From contig NZ_FCOA02000018.1 of NCBI RefSeq assembly GCF_001544875.2, forward strand, positions 1 to 64,000: DNA of 64,000 bases. The letters run 5' to 3'. The notes beneath the pieces were generated by a model. That model did no database searches and was not told the origin of the DNA. It was given only the letters and a program-made list of their open reading frames with translations. The DNA is from Caballeronia hypogeia (lineage in GTDB: Bacteria; Pseudomonadota; Gammaproteobacteria; Burkholderiales; Burkholderiaceae). This document shows, piece after piece, positions 9,057 to 16,903 of this stretch (within the stretch, counting starts at the first letter, position 1; every line of letters starts with the position of its first letter). Both the position numbers and the translations under genes were made by a program.

Positions 9057-10561
9057 TGATGCGCGCGCCTGCCAGACTGGTCCCACTGCTAACTATCTCC
9101 GCGCTTGCCGGTTGCGCTGTCGGGCCGGACTATGTGCGTCCCGAGATGTCCGTGCCTGTCGCGTACAAGTCGCCGGTGCCGGCCGACCTTCCTGCATCGG
9201 CTGCTTCATCGCAAGACTGGAAGCCCGCCCGGCCCGCTGATACGACACCTCGCGCGCCCTGGTGGGAGGTGTATGGCGATCCGCAACTGAACGCACTAGA
9301 AGAGCGCGTCGCGACGGCGAATCAGACGGTGGCCGCGGCCGCAGCGCGCTTTCGCGGCGCTCGTGCGGCGGTGGCCCAGGCCCGTTCGGCGTACTTTCCG
9401 ACGGTCACCGCGAATGCGGCGTTCAACCAGTCGCGTGTGTCGTCGAACGTGCTGTACAAGTCGAGCGCGGGCATCACCGTACCCGACTATCTCGTCGATG
9501 CGCAAATCTCATGGGAGCCGGATCTGTGGGGCCGTATCTCGCGCGCGGTCGAAGGCGGACGCGCGGAGGCACAGGCGAGCGCAGCGGACCTGCAAAGCGC
9601 GATTCTCTCGATGCAGGCCGCACTCGCCACGCACTATTTCGACTTGCGCGGCACCGTGGAAGAAGAGCGTCTGCTGCAGGCCACGCTGCAAGCATATGAG
9701 AAGGCGCTCGCACTCACGCGCGACCGCTTCGCGGGCGGCGTCGCGGCTGAATCGGACGTCGCGCAGGCGGAGGAGCAATTGCGCGCGACACAGGCGCAAC
9801 TGATCGATCTCGAGACCACGCGCACGAGCCTCGTCAACGCGATCGCGATTCTGGTCGGCGAGGCGCCGTCGAGTTTCACGCTGGAGGTCGCGCCGCTCAA
9901 CGAAGCGCACACGCCGCATCCCTCGGCCGCGCTCGCGGCGGTGCCGCTCAGTGTGCCGTCGACGTTGCTGGAGCGACGGCCGGATATCGCGGCGGCGGAG
10001 CGCCGTGTTGCGGAGGCAAATGCGCGCGTTGGCGTAACGACGGCCGCGTTTTTCCCGAACCTGCTGCTCGCCGCAACCGGCGGCCTCGAAGCGACACGCT
10101 TCACTTCCTGGCTCGAAGCGCCGAGCCGCTTCTGGTCGCTCGGTCCGCAGCTCGCCTTCACCGTGCTCGATTTCGGCGGCCGCGCCGCGGCCCGTGATCA
10201 GGCGCGAGCCGCCTACGACGAAAGCGTCGCGGACTACCGGCAAACGGTGCTGAACGCGTTCGGACAAGTCGAGGACAACCTGAACGCGCTCGATGTGCTG
10301 CGCCGCGAAGGCGAGGCGCAGCGCGAGGCCGTCGATGCCGCCCAGCGCGCGCTCGGCAAGGTGAGCAACCGCTACGAGAACGGCGCCATCACTTACTTGA
10401 GTGTGGTCGTCACGCAGGCGATCGTGCTGTCGGATCAGCGCACGGCGGTGGGCATCGAGCGCCGGCGCATGGCGGCGAGCGTTGCCCTCGTGAAGGCGCT
10501 CGGCGGAGGCTGGAGCACGGCCGAGCTGCCCAGCGCGGAAGAAGTGTCACGGCGCGATTGA
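9056..10561 (+). CDS. RND efflux outer-membrane lipoprotein (NodT/OprM family)
   Basis: This 501-residue protein is the outer-membrane channel of the tripartite pump. The lipoprotein signal peptide ends in ALAGC with the lipidated cysteine at residue 20, followed by AVGPDYVRPE, the usual start of mature NodT-type proteins. Two repeated outer-membrane-efflux domains follow, each with long helices and a conserved segment such as RRPDIAAAERRVAEANARVG. The start overlaps the adaptor's stop as TGATG, indicating translational coupling; a GTG three bases earlier and an ATG three bases later are in-frame alternatives. The gene ends the operon, with a hairpin just after its stop. Confidence 0.91.
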   Translation: MMRAPARLVPLLTISALAGCAVGPDYVRPEMSVPVAYKSPVPADLPASAASSQDWKPARPADTTPRAPWWEVYGDPQLNALEERVATANQTVAAAAARFRGARAAVAQARSAYFPTVTANAAFNQSRVSSNVLYKSSAGITVPDYLVDAQISWEPDLWGRISRAVEGGRAEAQASAADLQSAILSMQAALATHYFDLRGTVEEERLLQATLQAYEKALALTRDRFAGGVAAESDVAQAEEQLRATQAQLIDLETTRTSLVNAIAILVGEAPSSFTLEVAPLNEAHTPHPSAALAAVPLSVPSTLLERRPDIAAAERRVAEANARVGVTTAAFFPNLLLAATGGLEATRFTSWLEAPSRFWSLGPQLAFTVLDFGGRAAARDQARAAYDESVADYRQTVLNAFGQVEDNLNALDVLRREGEAQREAVDAAQRALGKVSNRYENGAITYLSVVVTQAIVLSDQRTAVGIERRRMAASVALVKALGGGWSTAELPSAEEVSRRD

Positions 10562-10572
10562 ATCTTGCACGA

Positions 10573-10606
10573 TGCATGCAAAATGCCATCGGGCATTACG
10601 CATGCA
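10573..10606. terminator. Hairpin between convergent genes
   Basis: Between the efflux operon and the oppositely oriented methyltransferase is an imperfect hairpin: 10573-10579 pairs with 10600-10606 (7 bp), then a 2x2 internal loop, then 10582-10587 pairs with 10592-10597 around ATCG. There is no clear T-run on either strand. Its placement 12 bases after the stop suggests transcript-end formation for one or both genes. Confidence 0.4.
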
Positions 10607-10652
10607 GTATTCAAAACGCCGGCGCCGCGCCGGTTCATGCGCAAGCAGGTCT

Positions 10653-11342
10653 TTACGTCTTCGCCTTGGGCCGGCAAGTCATGAAAAACTGCGAACTCAT
10701 CCACCAGGGCGCCTGCGGCACCGGGCTCGTATGCGTCTCGTCGATCACGAAGTGCTGGCTCACGGTATCGCGTAGTTCGCGGAAATCGAAACCCTTGTGC
10801 GTGTCGCGCGGGTCCGCCGGGCGCTCAACGCGAATGCCGACCATTGCCTTCAGGAATTCCGCCGGCGAATATTCGGACTTCAGCGAGCGGCTGCGGATCA
10901 TCCGGTTGGACACCTTGGGTGCGATCGCGAGGCCGTACATGATCGGCACCGAAATGACGAAGGCGCCGTTCGGTTTGAGAATGCGGGCGGCATCGGCGAG
11001 AAGGGCGTCGAGTTCGTCGTCGTAGAGATGCTCGCAGACTTCGAACGCGGTGAGCACATCGACACTGCGCGCAGCCACGGTCGCGAGCGATTCGACGTAC
11101 TTCACTTGCGACGACGTCGACGGCATGGACAAGTCGTAGCCGATCAGCGATACGTCCGGACGTGCTTCGCCGAGCGACTGCAGAAAGAGGCCCGGTTCCA
11201 CGCCGAAATCGACGACCGTGCCGCGCTCGCGGCAAAGGTTGCTGACGAGCCCTGTCGCCGTTGACATGCGGGAGCGGTGAGCGAAGCGCGCCAGCGGATT
11301 GGCGGAGTTGACGGTTTGTTCTTCGAATGAAATTTCGCGCAT
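10653..11342 (-). CDS. Class I SAM-dependent methyltransferase, substrate unknown
   Basis: A 229-residue protein with the features of the Methyltransf_11/23 fold. The nucleotide-binding strand reads GTVVDFGVEPGLFLQSL, in which the usual GxGxG glycine loop is altered to FGVEPG. Motif II follows as VSLIGYDLSMPS, then VDVLTAFEVCEHLYDDELDALL and ILKPNGAFVISVPIMYG, the conserved motifs after the cofactor site. The acceptor cannot be guessed; family members modify quinones, lipids, sugars and small molecules. I chose the ATG at 11342, since upstream sequence shows no similarity to the family, although no strong ribosome binding site precedes it. It is convergent with the RND operon, and its other neighbour ends 169 bases away. 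Confidence 0.78.
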   Translation of the reverse strand: MREISFEEQTVNSANPLARFAHRSRMSTATGLVSNLCRERGTVVDFGVEPGLFLQSLGEARPDVSLIGYDLSMPSTSSQVKYVESLATVAARSVDVLTAFEVCEHLYDDELDALLADAARILKPNGAFVISVPIMYGLAIAPKVSNRMIRSRSLKSEYSPAEFLKAMVGIRVERPADPRDTHKGFDFRELRDTVSQHFVIDETHTSPVPQAPWWMSSQFFMTCRPKAKT

Positions 11343-11510
11343 TGAGTGCTGGTTTTTCTCATGGTTTCCGGCGCGCGATGCGTGCAGCGTGCCACGATCC
11401 GGTCTCGTTCGATCCGGGCGATATTGCCGGGGCCCCGAATCCCCGCTGCAATTTCGCCTGGTAGTCCGCGCGCGCATCTCGCGTGCGTGCCGCCGAGAAC
11501 GGCATCGAGA

Positions 11511-12134
11511 CTACAGGAACAGAAACGCACCGCATGCGATGAGGGCCACACTCCAGACCCAATCGACATTGATCCAGCCGCTGCGCAAAAAGCCGAGACC
11601 GCCGCGTTCCTGCACGGACATCGCGAACATCGAGATCGCGGCGATCACGGCGAGCATCGCGCCGGTGTGCGCGATCAGGGCAAGCGCGCTGGCTTCGAAG
11701 GCCATGCCGGCCACCTTGCCGGTGCAAAGCGGCAACAGCGCCGGCACGAGCATGAGACCCGCGCCATGCGCGCTCGACATCACGAAGGACCATAGCGCGA
11801 GACCGGCGAGACCGGTGCGCATGCCGACGGTCGGCCGCCCGCGATGCCCGCGCCATGCGCGCCACGCGCCCCAGCCAATCAAGAGCACGCCGCACGCGCG
11901 TGCGAGGCTGTCGTGGCCGACCACCGTGCCGAGCGTGAGCGCGCCCGCCAGCACGAGCGCGACCGATGCCGCATGGCCCAGCGCGATCGGCACGAGCGAG
12001 ACCAGCGCAACGCGCCGGCTTCGCGCATAGAGGCCGAGCGCGACAGCGAAGAGCCATCCCATCGCCGGATTGAGGCCGTGGAACGCGCCGAGGCCAGCGG
12101 CGGTGAGAAGTAGTGCGGGCGATGCGGCATCCAT
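11511..12134 (-). CDS. Polytopic membrane protein with HGLNP and GHA histidine motifs, partner of methanethiol oxidase
   Basis: A 207-residue hydrophobic protein with about six predicted TM segments. It begins MDAASPALLLTAAGLGAFHG and carries histidines in or next to helices: FHGLNPAMGWLFA near residue 20, ALGHAASVALVLAG, VMSSAHGAGLMLVPALLP and ALIAHTGAMLAV. This spacing of His-containing helix motifs recalls NicO/RcnA- or HupE-type metal permeases, but I cannot assign it to either with certainty. It starts 20 bases downstream of the methanethiol oxidase stop on the same strand and is very likely cotranscribed with it. A role in supplying or removing a metal for that enzyme is an inference from context. 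Confidence 0.72.
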   Translation of the reverse strand: MDAASPALLLTAAGLGAFHGLNPAMGWLFAVALGLYARSRRVALVSLVPIALGHAASVALVLAGALTLGTVVGHDSLARACGVLLIGWGAWRAWRGHRGRPTVGMRTGLAGLALWSFVMSSAHGAGLMLVPALLPLCTGKVAGMAFEASALALIAHTGAMLAVIAAISMFAMSVQERGGLGFLRSGWINVDWVWSVALIACGAFLFL

Positions 12135-12154
12135 GCGGAGCGGCTCGTGGCTTC

Positions 12155-13549
12155 TCAGGGATAGCAGTACGAATCCGACGAGCAATCGCCGCCTTGCAGC
12201 CGGATCTGATGCGGCCGGTGCCCCTTCGGCCAGTCGATGAAGAACTTCTCGTCGATCGCGAGGCCGCCGTTGGGATCGGCGTCGAGCTTCACCATCCAGC
12301 CATCGATGCCTTCGGGATAGAACTGCGCATCCACCGCGCCGTAGAGCGAATTCGTGAAGTAGACGCGCCGGCCGTCGCGGCTCACTTCGACCATCTGCGG
12401 GCCGCCGTTGAGCGCGCCATTCGACGCGCCCGGATGCGTCGCGCGCGCGACCACGCCGCCGATGCGTACCTTGCCCGTCAGCTTCGGCGCGAACGGATCG
12501 GAGACGTCGTATTGCAGCATGTCGCCGGTGCCCCAGCACGATACGTAGAGAAAGCGGTCGTCCATCGACAGGTCGATGTCGGACACGAGCGGTGGAATCG
12601 CGTTGAAGCCCTTGAGCAGGGGCGGAAGCGCATCGGCGTCGGCTGGCTCGGCGGGAATATCGATGACTTTCTTCACGGCCCATTTGTCTCCGTCGCGATA
12701 CCAGGTCCAGATCGACGACGACAGATCCTTCAGGCTGATCACGCAGTTGACGAAGCCGTATGCCTTGGTCGGATCGTGCGCGGGACGCAACTCGAACACG
12801 AGCTGATACTCGTCGCCGAAATCGATCTCCTGAATGTGCCGGCGTTTCGTGAAGTCCCAGAAATGCAGCTTGCGACCGTATTTCGCGCCGAGCAGCAGTT
12901 CAGGCACGAGGCCGTTCTCGAAGGTCTCGGGCGTGCCCCATTCGCTCGTGACCATCGTGTCGTAGCCGAGATGCCACCAGCCGTCATAAGCGAGCTGTTG
13001 CGGCCCGCGATCCACTTCCCAGCGGCCGAGCGGATCGAAGCTCTGCTGGTCGAGCATCAGCACGCCGCCGGGCGCCTGACCTTCGGCATTGCCGAGCGCG
13101 GTGATATAGATGCCGCCCGGGCCGCAGTGCACGGTATGCGGGCGCGTATAGCCGGTTTTCTCCGCGAGTTCCGCCGGCTCGATCGTCTTCACGATGACAG
13201 GCTTCTTAGGATCGGGCTTCGTATCGACGATATGAATGCGCGACGAGCGCAGCCCCGGCACGACGAGATAGCGCCGCTCCATGTGCGGATGCGGTGCATT
13301 CGGGCACAGGCACGACGAGCACGCGTTCCAGCCGAAGTGATGCAGCTCGTCGCCGGTATCGGGCATCGCGAGTTCGCCGACGATCTTCGTGTAGTCGGGC
13401 GAAGCGGGATCGACATCGACTACGGCGATCTTGTCCGGCGTCTTGCGCTCCGGATCGAAGGTGGCCACGTAAGCCAGCGTTTCGCGCGGCGCCTTCGCAG
13501 CGAGACGCGGGGAAGGGTAGAAGCTCGGGTCCGGTTTCCATGTCGCCAT
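12155..13549 (-). CDS. mtoX: Methanethiol oxidase / selenium-binding protein SBP56 family
   Basis: The 464-residue protein matches the SBP56 family over its whole length. Bacterial members oxidise methanethiol to formaldehyde, hydrogen sulfide and hydrogen peroxide, using copper. Visible marks are the cysteine cluster NACSSCLCP (C77, C80, C82), adjacent histidines ELHHFGWN (70, 71) and PHPH, the segment YTRPHTVHCGPGG, and GGWWHLGYD-like YDGWWHLGYD in the beta-propeller. The ATG at 13549 is preceded by GGAGA with good spacing. No Tat or Sec signal peptide is visible, whereas some characterised MtoX proteins are periplasmic, so location is uncertain. SCO1/MauG-type partners sometimes found with mtoX are absent here; a His-motif membrane protein follows instead. 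Confidence 0.85.
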   Translation of the reverse strand: MATWKPDPSFYPSPRLAAKAPRETLAYVATFDPERKTPDKIAVVDVDPASPDYTKIVGELAMPDTGDELHHFGWNACSSCLCPNAPHPHMERRYLVVPGLRSSRIHIVDTKPDPKKPVIVKTIEPAELAEKTGYTRPHTVHCGPGGIYITALGNAEGQAPGGVLMLDQQSFDPLGRWEVDRGPQQLAYDGWWHLGYDTMVTSEWGTPETFENGLVPELLLGAKYGRKLHFWDFTKRRHIQEIDFGDEYQLVFELRPAHDPTKAYGFVNCVISLKDLSSSIWTWYRDGDKWAVKKVIDIPAEPADADALPPLLKGFNAIPPLVSDIDLSMDDRFLYVSCWGTGDMLQYDVSDPFAPKLTGKVRIGGVVARATHPGASNGALNGGPQMVEVSRDGRRVYFTNSLYGAVDAQFYPEGIDGWMVKLDADPNGGLAIDEKFFIDWPKGHRPHQIRLQGGDCSSDSYCYP

Positions 13550-13562
13550 GCTGCGTCTCCAG

Positions 13563-13618
13563 AGTGGGTGCGTTCGTTCGTTGATTCGAACGTCGGTTCG
13601 CTTACTAGCCAACCCACT
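13563..13618 (-). promoter_or_regulatory. Nested inverted repeats in the mtoX leader
   Basis: Positions 13563-13569 pair with 13612-13618 (7 bp), and inside them 13575-13580 pair with 13587-13592 (6 bp, 6-base spacer). The unit ends a few bases from the mtoX ribosome binding site. It could be an operator for a dimeric regulator or an mRNA leader structure; sequence alone does not decide. Confidence 0.35.
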
Positions 13619-13743
13619 ATAGGACACGGGGACGGGACGCGCTCGGCGCGGCTTAGCTGCATTCGTGCGAAGCATCCGCGCGCAACGCATGATGCAGCGC
13701 CTAAAATAGAGGCATCGTCTCTTCAACCGGAAAGGAGGGAGCG

Positions 13744-13899
13744 ATGGCCGAGCCAATGATCAGCCTGATGGCAGGCGTCGTTTTATTGCTCTGCGTCGCG
13801 ATGGTTCTCGTGATGCATCACCGGCACCCGCATATTCATGTGCCGAAAGCGCGCTGGCTGGACACGCATCCGCCGCGCGACTGGCGGCACAGGCATTGA
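13744..13899 (+). CDS. His-rich 51-residue membrane micropeptide
   Basis: A short gene divergent from mtoX, with a near-ideal Shine-Dalgarno AGGAGG five bases before ATG. Residues 5-24 form one strongly hydrophobic segment (SLMAGVVLLLCVAMVLVM); the remaining half is polar with eight histidines (residues 25, 26, 28, 30, 32, 42, 49, 51), including MHHRHPHIH and a terminal WRHRH. Such a tail would bind Cu, Ni or Zn. No homologous family is recognised. The ribosome binding site and organised composition support a genuine gene; metal handling for the neighbouring copper enzyme is speculation. The gap of 194 bases to mtoX probably contains promoters for both directions. Confidence 0.68.
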   Translation: MAEPMISLMAGVVLLLCVAMVLVMHHRHPHIHVPKARWLDTHPPRDWRHRH

Positions 13900-13962
13900 A
13901 CCTGCAGTGGAAAGTAAATCAGGCGCGGCTTGAACGCTATTTAAACGCGGTTTGAATGTAGG

Positions 13963-13984
13963 GGCGCCGGCAGCAACCGGCGCC
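13963..13984. terminator. GC hairpin between convergent small genes
   Basis: An 8-bp perfect stem (13963-13970 with 13977-13984) encloses CAGCAA, located 63 bases after the micropeptide stop and 19 bases beyond the end of the convergent acidic protein gene. No T-run is present, so terminator activity is only possible. Confidence 0.35.
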
Positions 13985-14003
13985 GCGACCTAGCGCGTTC
14001 GCT

Positions 14004-14324
14004 TCAGCGCCTTGGACCTTTCATCGCCTCCGCTTCCATCGCGGCGTGCCATTCCTCGCTGTTCTCGATCGGGTCAATGCCTTCGTCGATGAAGGCCGAG
14101 GCGCGCTCGGCCGCGGCGCGCGTTTCCTCGTCGGTATCGTCATCGACTGCGCCGTCCTCGTCGCCGGGCGGTTCCAGCATGTCCTGCAGCATCGCTTCCA
14201 GTTCGGGCGTGTCCCACGGCTCGCCGCGCTGATTCTTCTTCTTGATGTAATGCCTGACTTCGGCATCCTGCTCGGGCGTCAGTGGAAGCCCGCGGAAGGT
14301 GCTGCTAGCGTCGAAATCACTCAT
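14004..14324 (-). CDS. Conserved small acidic protein, function unknown
   Basis: The 106-residue product begins MSDFDASSTFRGLPLTPEQD and is strongly acidic, with a central stretch GDEDGAVDDDTDEE and no TM segment or signal peptide. A clear ribosome binding site (AAAGGAG, five bases before ATG) supports it. I do not recognise a named domain. It is an independent minus-strand gene, 66 bases from the end of the Lrp-type regulator, which lies upstream in the same direction and could be cotranscribed. Confidence 0.75.
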   Translation of the reverse strand: MSDFDASSTFRGLPLTPEQDAEVRHYIKKKNQRGEPWDTPELEAMLQDMLEPPGDEDGAVDDDTDEETRAAAERASAFIDEGIDPIENSEEWHAAMEAEAMKGPRR

Positions 14325-14390
14325 GATCGCTCCTTTCGCGGATGGCTTCGTTTAGTGTAACGCCGTTCGTGTGCGGGAAAAAATGCCCGC

Positions 14391-14849
14391 CTAGCCGAGC
14401 GGCGGCAGACGCCGTTCAATGGGCGTCGCTTTCACCAGCGCGGTGCTGGTCGCGGCGCGCTCGGTCACCTGGCTCAGGATGTCGTCGAGATGCTCGATCG
14501 AGCGCAGCCAGAGCCGGCATACGAAGCAGTCGTCGCCCGTCACCTTGTCGCATTCGACGAATTCGGGAATGCGCCGGATCGCTTCCTCGACGAGATGCAG
14601 CTGCCCCGGCAGCGGCTGCACGCGCACGATGGCCTGCAAGGTATAGCCGAGGGCGCGCGGATCGATATCGACCGTGAAGCCGCGAATCACGCCTTGCGTT
14701 TCGAGCCGGCGCACGCGCTCGGCGGTGCTGGGCGCGGACAGGCCGATGCGCTTCGCGAGTTCGCTGATGGCGATGCGCCCGTCGCTCGCGAGCACGTCGA
14801 TCAGCTCGCGGTCGATGGCGTCGATATCTGTATGCAGGTTCTTTGACAT
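14391..14849 (-). CDS. Lrp/AsnC family transcriptional regulator
   Basis: The 152-residue protein has the usual two parts: an N-terminal helix-turn-helix (about residues 9-60, DAIDRELIDVLASDGRIAIS and LAKRIGLSAPSTAERVRRLE) and a C-terminal RAM/AsnC ligand-binding domain (GYTLQAIVRVQPLPGQ... then VTGDDCFVCRLWLRS). Length equals the family norm from the ATG at 14849; longer starts only add unrelated residues. It is transcribed divergently from an EamA exporter 113 bases away. In this family such an arrangement often means the regulator controls the exporter in response to an amino acid, but here that is an inference. Confidence 0.9.
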   Translation of the reverse strand: MSKNLHTDIDAIDRELIDVLASDGRIAISELAKRIGLSAPSTAERVRRLETQGVIRGFTVDIDPRALGYTLQAIVRVQPLPGQLHLVEEAIRRIPEFVECDKVTGDDCFVCRLWLRSIEHLDDILSQVTERAATSTALVKATPIERRLPPLG

Positions 14850-14962
14850 GATGGCCTTCGAATCAAAGGTCGAAACACGTTGACGCCTTATTTTAGCCAT
14901 GGTTTCGGGCACGGCGCGCGGCTAGACTTGAACGCATCGAAACTTCGTCGTGCAGGAACGAA

Positions 14963-15901
14963 ATGAATACGGAAAGAGTTGACGCTCGCTGTGCAAGCGC
15001 ATCGAACGCGCATGAACTGCGTCGCGGCGCGATCGAGATGACCCTCGCGATGCTGATGTCGGGGACGATCGGCTGGCTCGTCGTGTCGTCGGGGCAGACG
15101 CCCTGGAACGTGGTGTTCTTTCGCTGCGTGTTCGGCGGCGCGACCTTGATCGCGGTATGCGCCGCACTCGGCTTTCTCAGGAAGCGCTATTTTTCGTGGC
15201 GCATGATCGGGCTCGTCGCGCTCGGCAGTATCGCGATCGTCGGCAACTGGCTGTTGCTGTTCGCGTCGTATTCGCGCGCTTCGATCTCGATGGCGACCAC
15301 CGTCTACAACACGCAGCCCTTCATGCTCGTCGCGCTGGGCGCGCTCGTGTTGCGCGAGCGCGTGTCGGCATCGACGCTCGCGTGGCTCGGCATCGCCTTC
15401 GTCGGCCTCGTGATGGTGGTGCGCGTGGAGCCCGCCGTGCTGGCGATGCCGGGGCAGTATCTCGAAGGCATCGCGTATGCGCTGGGCGCGGCGTTTCTGT
15501 ACGCAATCTCGTCGATCGTCACGAAGCGGCTGAAGGGCACGCCGCCGCATCTGATCGCGATGCTGCACGTGCTGTTCGGCATCGTGATGCTCACGCCGTT
15601 CGCGCGCTTCGATCAGACGCCGGCGTCGTGGTCCGGATGGTCCGATCTCGTCGTGCTCGGCATCGTCAACACCGGGCTCATGTACGTGCTGCTCTACGGC
15701 GCGATTCAGAAGCTGCCGACCGCGACCACGGGCGCGCTGTCGTTCATCTATCCGGTGGTGGCGATCGTGGTCGACTGGCTCGCGTTCGGGCAAAGGCTCG
15801 CGTGGCTGCAGGTGGCGGGCGCCGCGCTGATTCTGCTCGCGGCGGCGGGCGTGAATCTGAAGTGGCGGATCGTGCCGGCAAGACTCGTCGCGAACGACTG
15901 A
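14963..15901 (+). CDS. EamA/DMT-family transporter
   Basis: This 312-residue protein has ten predicted TM helices formed by two EamA repeats, the first beginning around residue 22 ([20 protein letters not shown]) and the second around residue 165 ([20 protein letters not shown]). The segments VVYNTQP-like [20 protein letters not shown] and [17 protein letters not shown] are typical ends of each repeat. Members export amino acids or other metabolites, and the substrate is not predictable. It faces an Lrp/AsnC regulator across a short shared promoter region and is followed 52 bases later by rdgC. Confidence 0.88.
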   Translation: MNTERVDARCASASNAHELRRGAIEMTLAMLMSGTIGWLVVSSGQTPWNVVFFRCVFGGATLIAVCAALGFLRKRYFSWRMIGLVALGSIAIVGNWLLLFASYSRASISMATTVYNTQPFMLVALGALVLRERVSASTLAWLGIAFVGLVMVVRVEPAVLAMPGQYLEGIAYALGAAFLYAISSIVTKRLKGTPPHLIAMLHVLFGIVMLTPFARFDQTPASWSGWSDLVVLGIVNTGLMYVLLYGAIQKLPTATTGALSFIYPVVAIVVDWLAFGQRLAWLQVAGAALILLAAAGVNLKWRIVPARLVAND

Positions 15902-15953
15902 CGCCACCTCGTATAAAATGTCGCCCCCATCCGCCACCAACGAAATCCGCGCC

Positions 15954-16865
15954 ATGTGGTTCAAGAATCTCCAGCTTCATCGTCTTCCCGCTCACTGGTC
16001 CGTCACGCCGCAGCAGATGCAGCAATGGCTCGAACCGCTCGCGTTCAGCGCGGCCTCGAGCATCGAGAATGAGCGGCGCGGCTGGGTCTCGCCGCGCGGC
16101 GACGACGCGCTCGTCTACACTGCGAACCGTCAGATGCTCATCGTCTATCGCGCGGAGAAGAAGCTTCTGCCCGCATCCGTCGTCACGCAGTTCGTGAAGG
16201 AGCGCGCCGCCGAGCTCGAAGAGCAGCAGGGCTTCAAACCCGGCCGCAAGCAGATGAAGGAACTGAAGGAACAGATCACCGATGAACTGCTCCCGCGCGC
16301 CTTCAGCATTCGCCGCGACACGCGCGTGTGGATCGATCCGGTCAACGGCTGGCTCGCGATCGACTCGTCATCGGCTACGCTGTGCGACGACATCATCGGC
16401 CTGCTCGTGAAGTCGGTCACCGATTTGCCGCTCGCAAGCGTGCGTACGGCTCGCTCGCCGGTGTCCGCGATGACCGAGTGGCTGCTCTCGGGCGACGCGC
16501 CCGCCGGCTTCACGCTCGACCGCGACACCGAACTGCGCTCGACCGGCGAAGGCAACGCCACGGTGCGCTACGTCGGCCACGCGCTCGAAACCGAGGACAT
16601 GCGCCGTCATATCGAAGCGGGCAAGCAGTGCATGCGTCTCGCGATGACGTGGGAAGACCGCGTGTCGTTCGTGCTGACGCCGTCGCTCACGCTCAAGCGC
16701 GTGAGCGCGCTCGATGTCATCAAGGAAGCCGCCGATCCGACCGCCGCGAACGACGACGAGCGCTTCGAATCCGACTTCGTCCTGATGACGGCGGAACTCG
16801 CGCGCATGCTCGCGCACGTGACTGAAGCGCTGGGCGGCGAAGAGGACTTGCGCGCGGCCGCGTGA
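15954..16865 (+). CDS. rdgC: Recombination-associated protein RdgC
   Basis: RdgC is a ring-shaped DNA-binding protein that limits RecA loading. The 303-residue product, beginning [20 protein letters not shown], has the family's exact length. Recognisable stretches include [40 protein letters not shown] and [17 protein letters not shown]. The ATG at 15954 is chosen over an in-frame start at 15918, since the family starts at MWF. It is convergent with the diguanylate cyclase gene, 38 bases apart. Confidence 0.94.
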   Translation: MWFKNLQLHRLPAHWSVTPQQMQQWLEPLAFSAASSIENERRGWVSPRGDDALVYTANRQMLIVYRAEKKLLPASVVTQFVKERAAELEEQQGFKPGRKQMKELKEQITDELLPRAFSIRRDTRVWIDPVNGWLAIDSSSATLCDDIIGLLVKSVTDLPLASVRTARSPVSAMTEWLLSGDAPAGFTLDRDTELRSTGEGNATVRYVGHALETEDMRRHIEAGKQCMRLAMTWEDRVSFVLTPSLTLKRVSALDVIKEAADPTAANDDERFESDFVLMTAELARMLAHVTEALGGEEDLRAAA

Positions 16866-16903
16866 GACTGCATGCGACCGCGTGCGCCCGTGCAAGCGCA
16901 GAC

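Noticed and set aside
13702-13707. TAAAAT before the His-rich micropeptide as a -10 box
   Set aside because: No acceptable -35 element at the right distance; left out as a feature.
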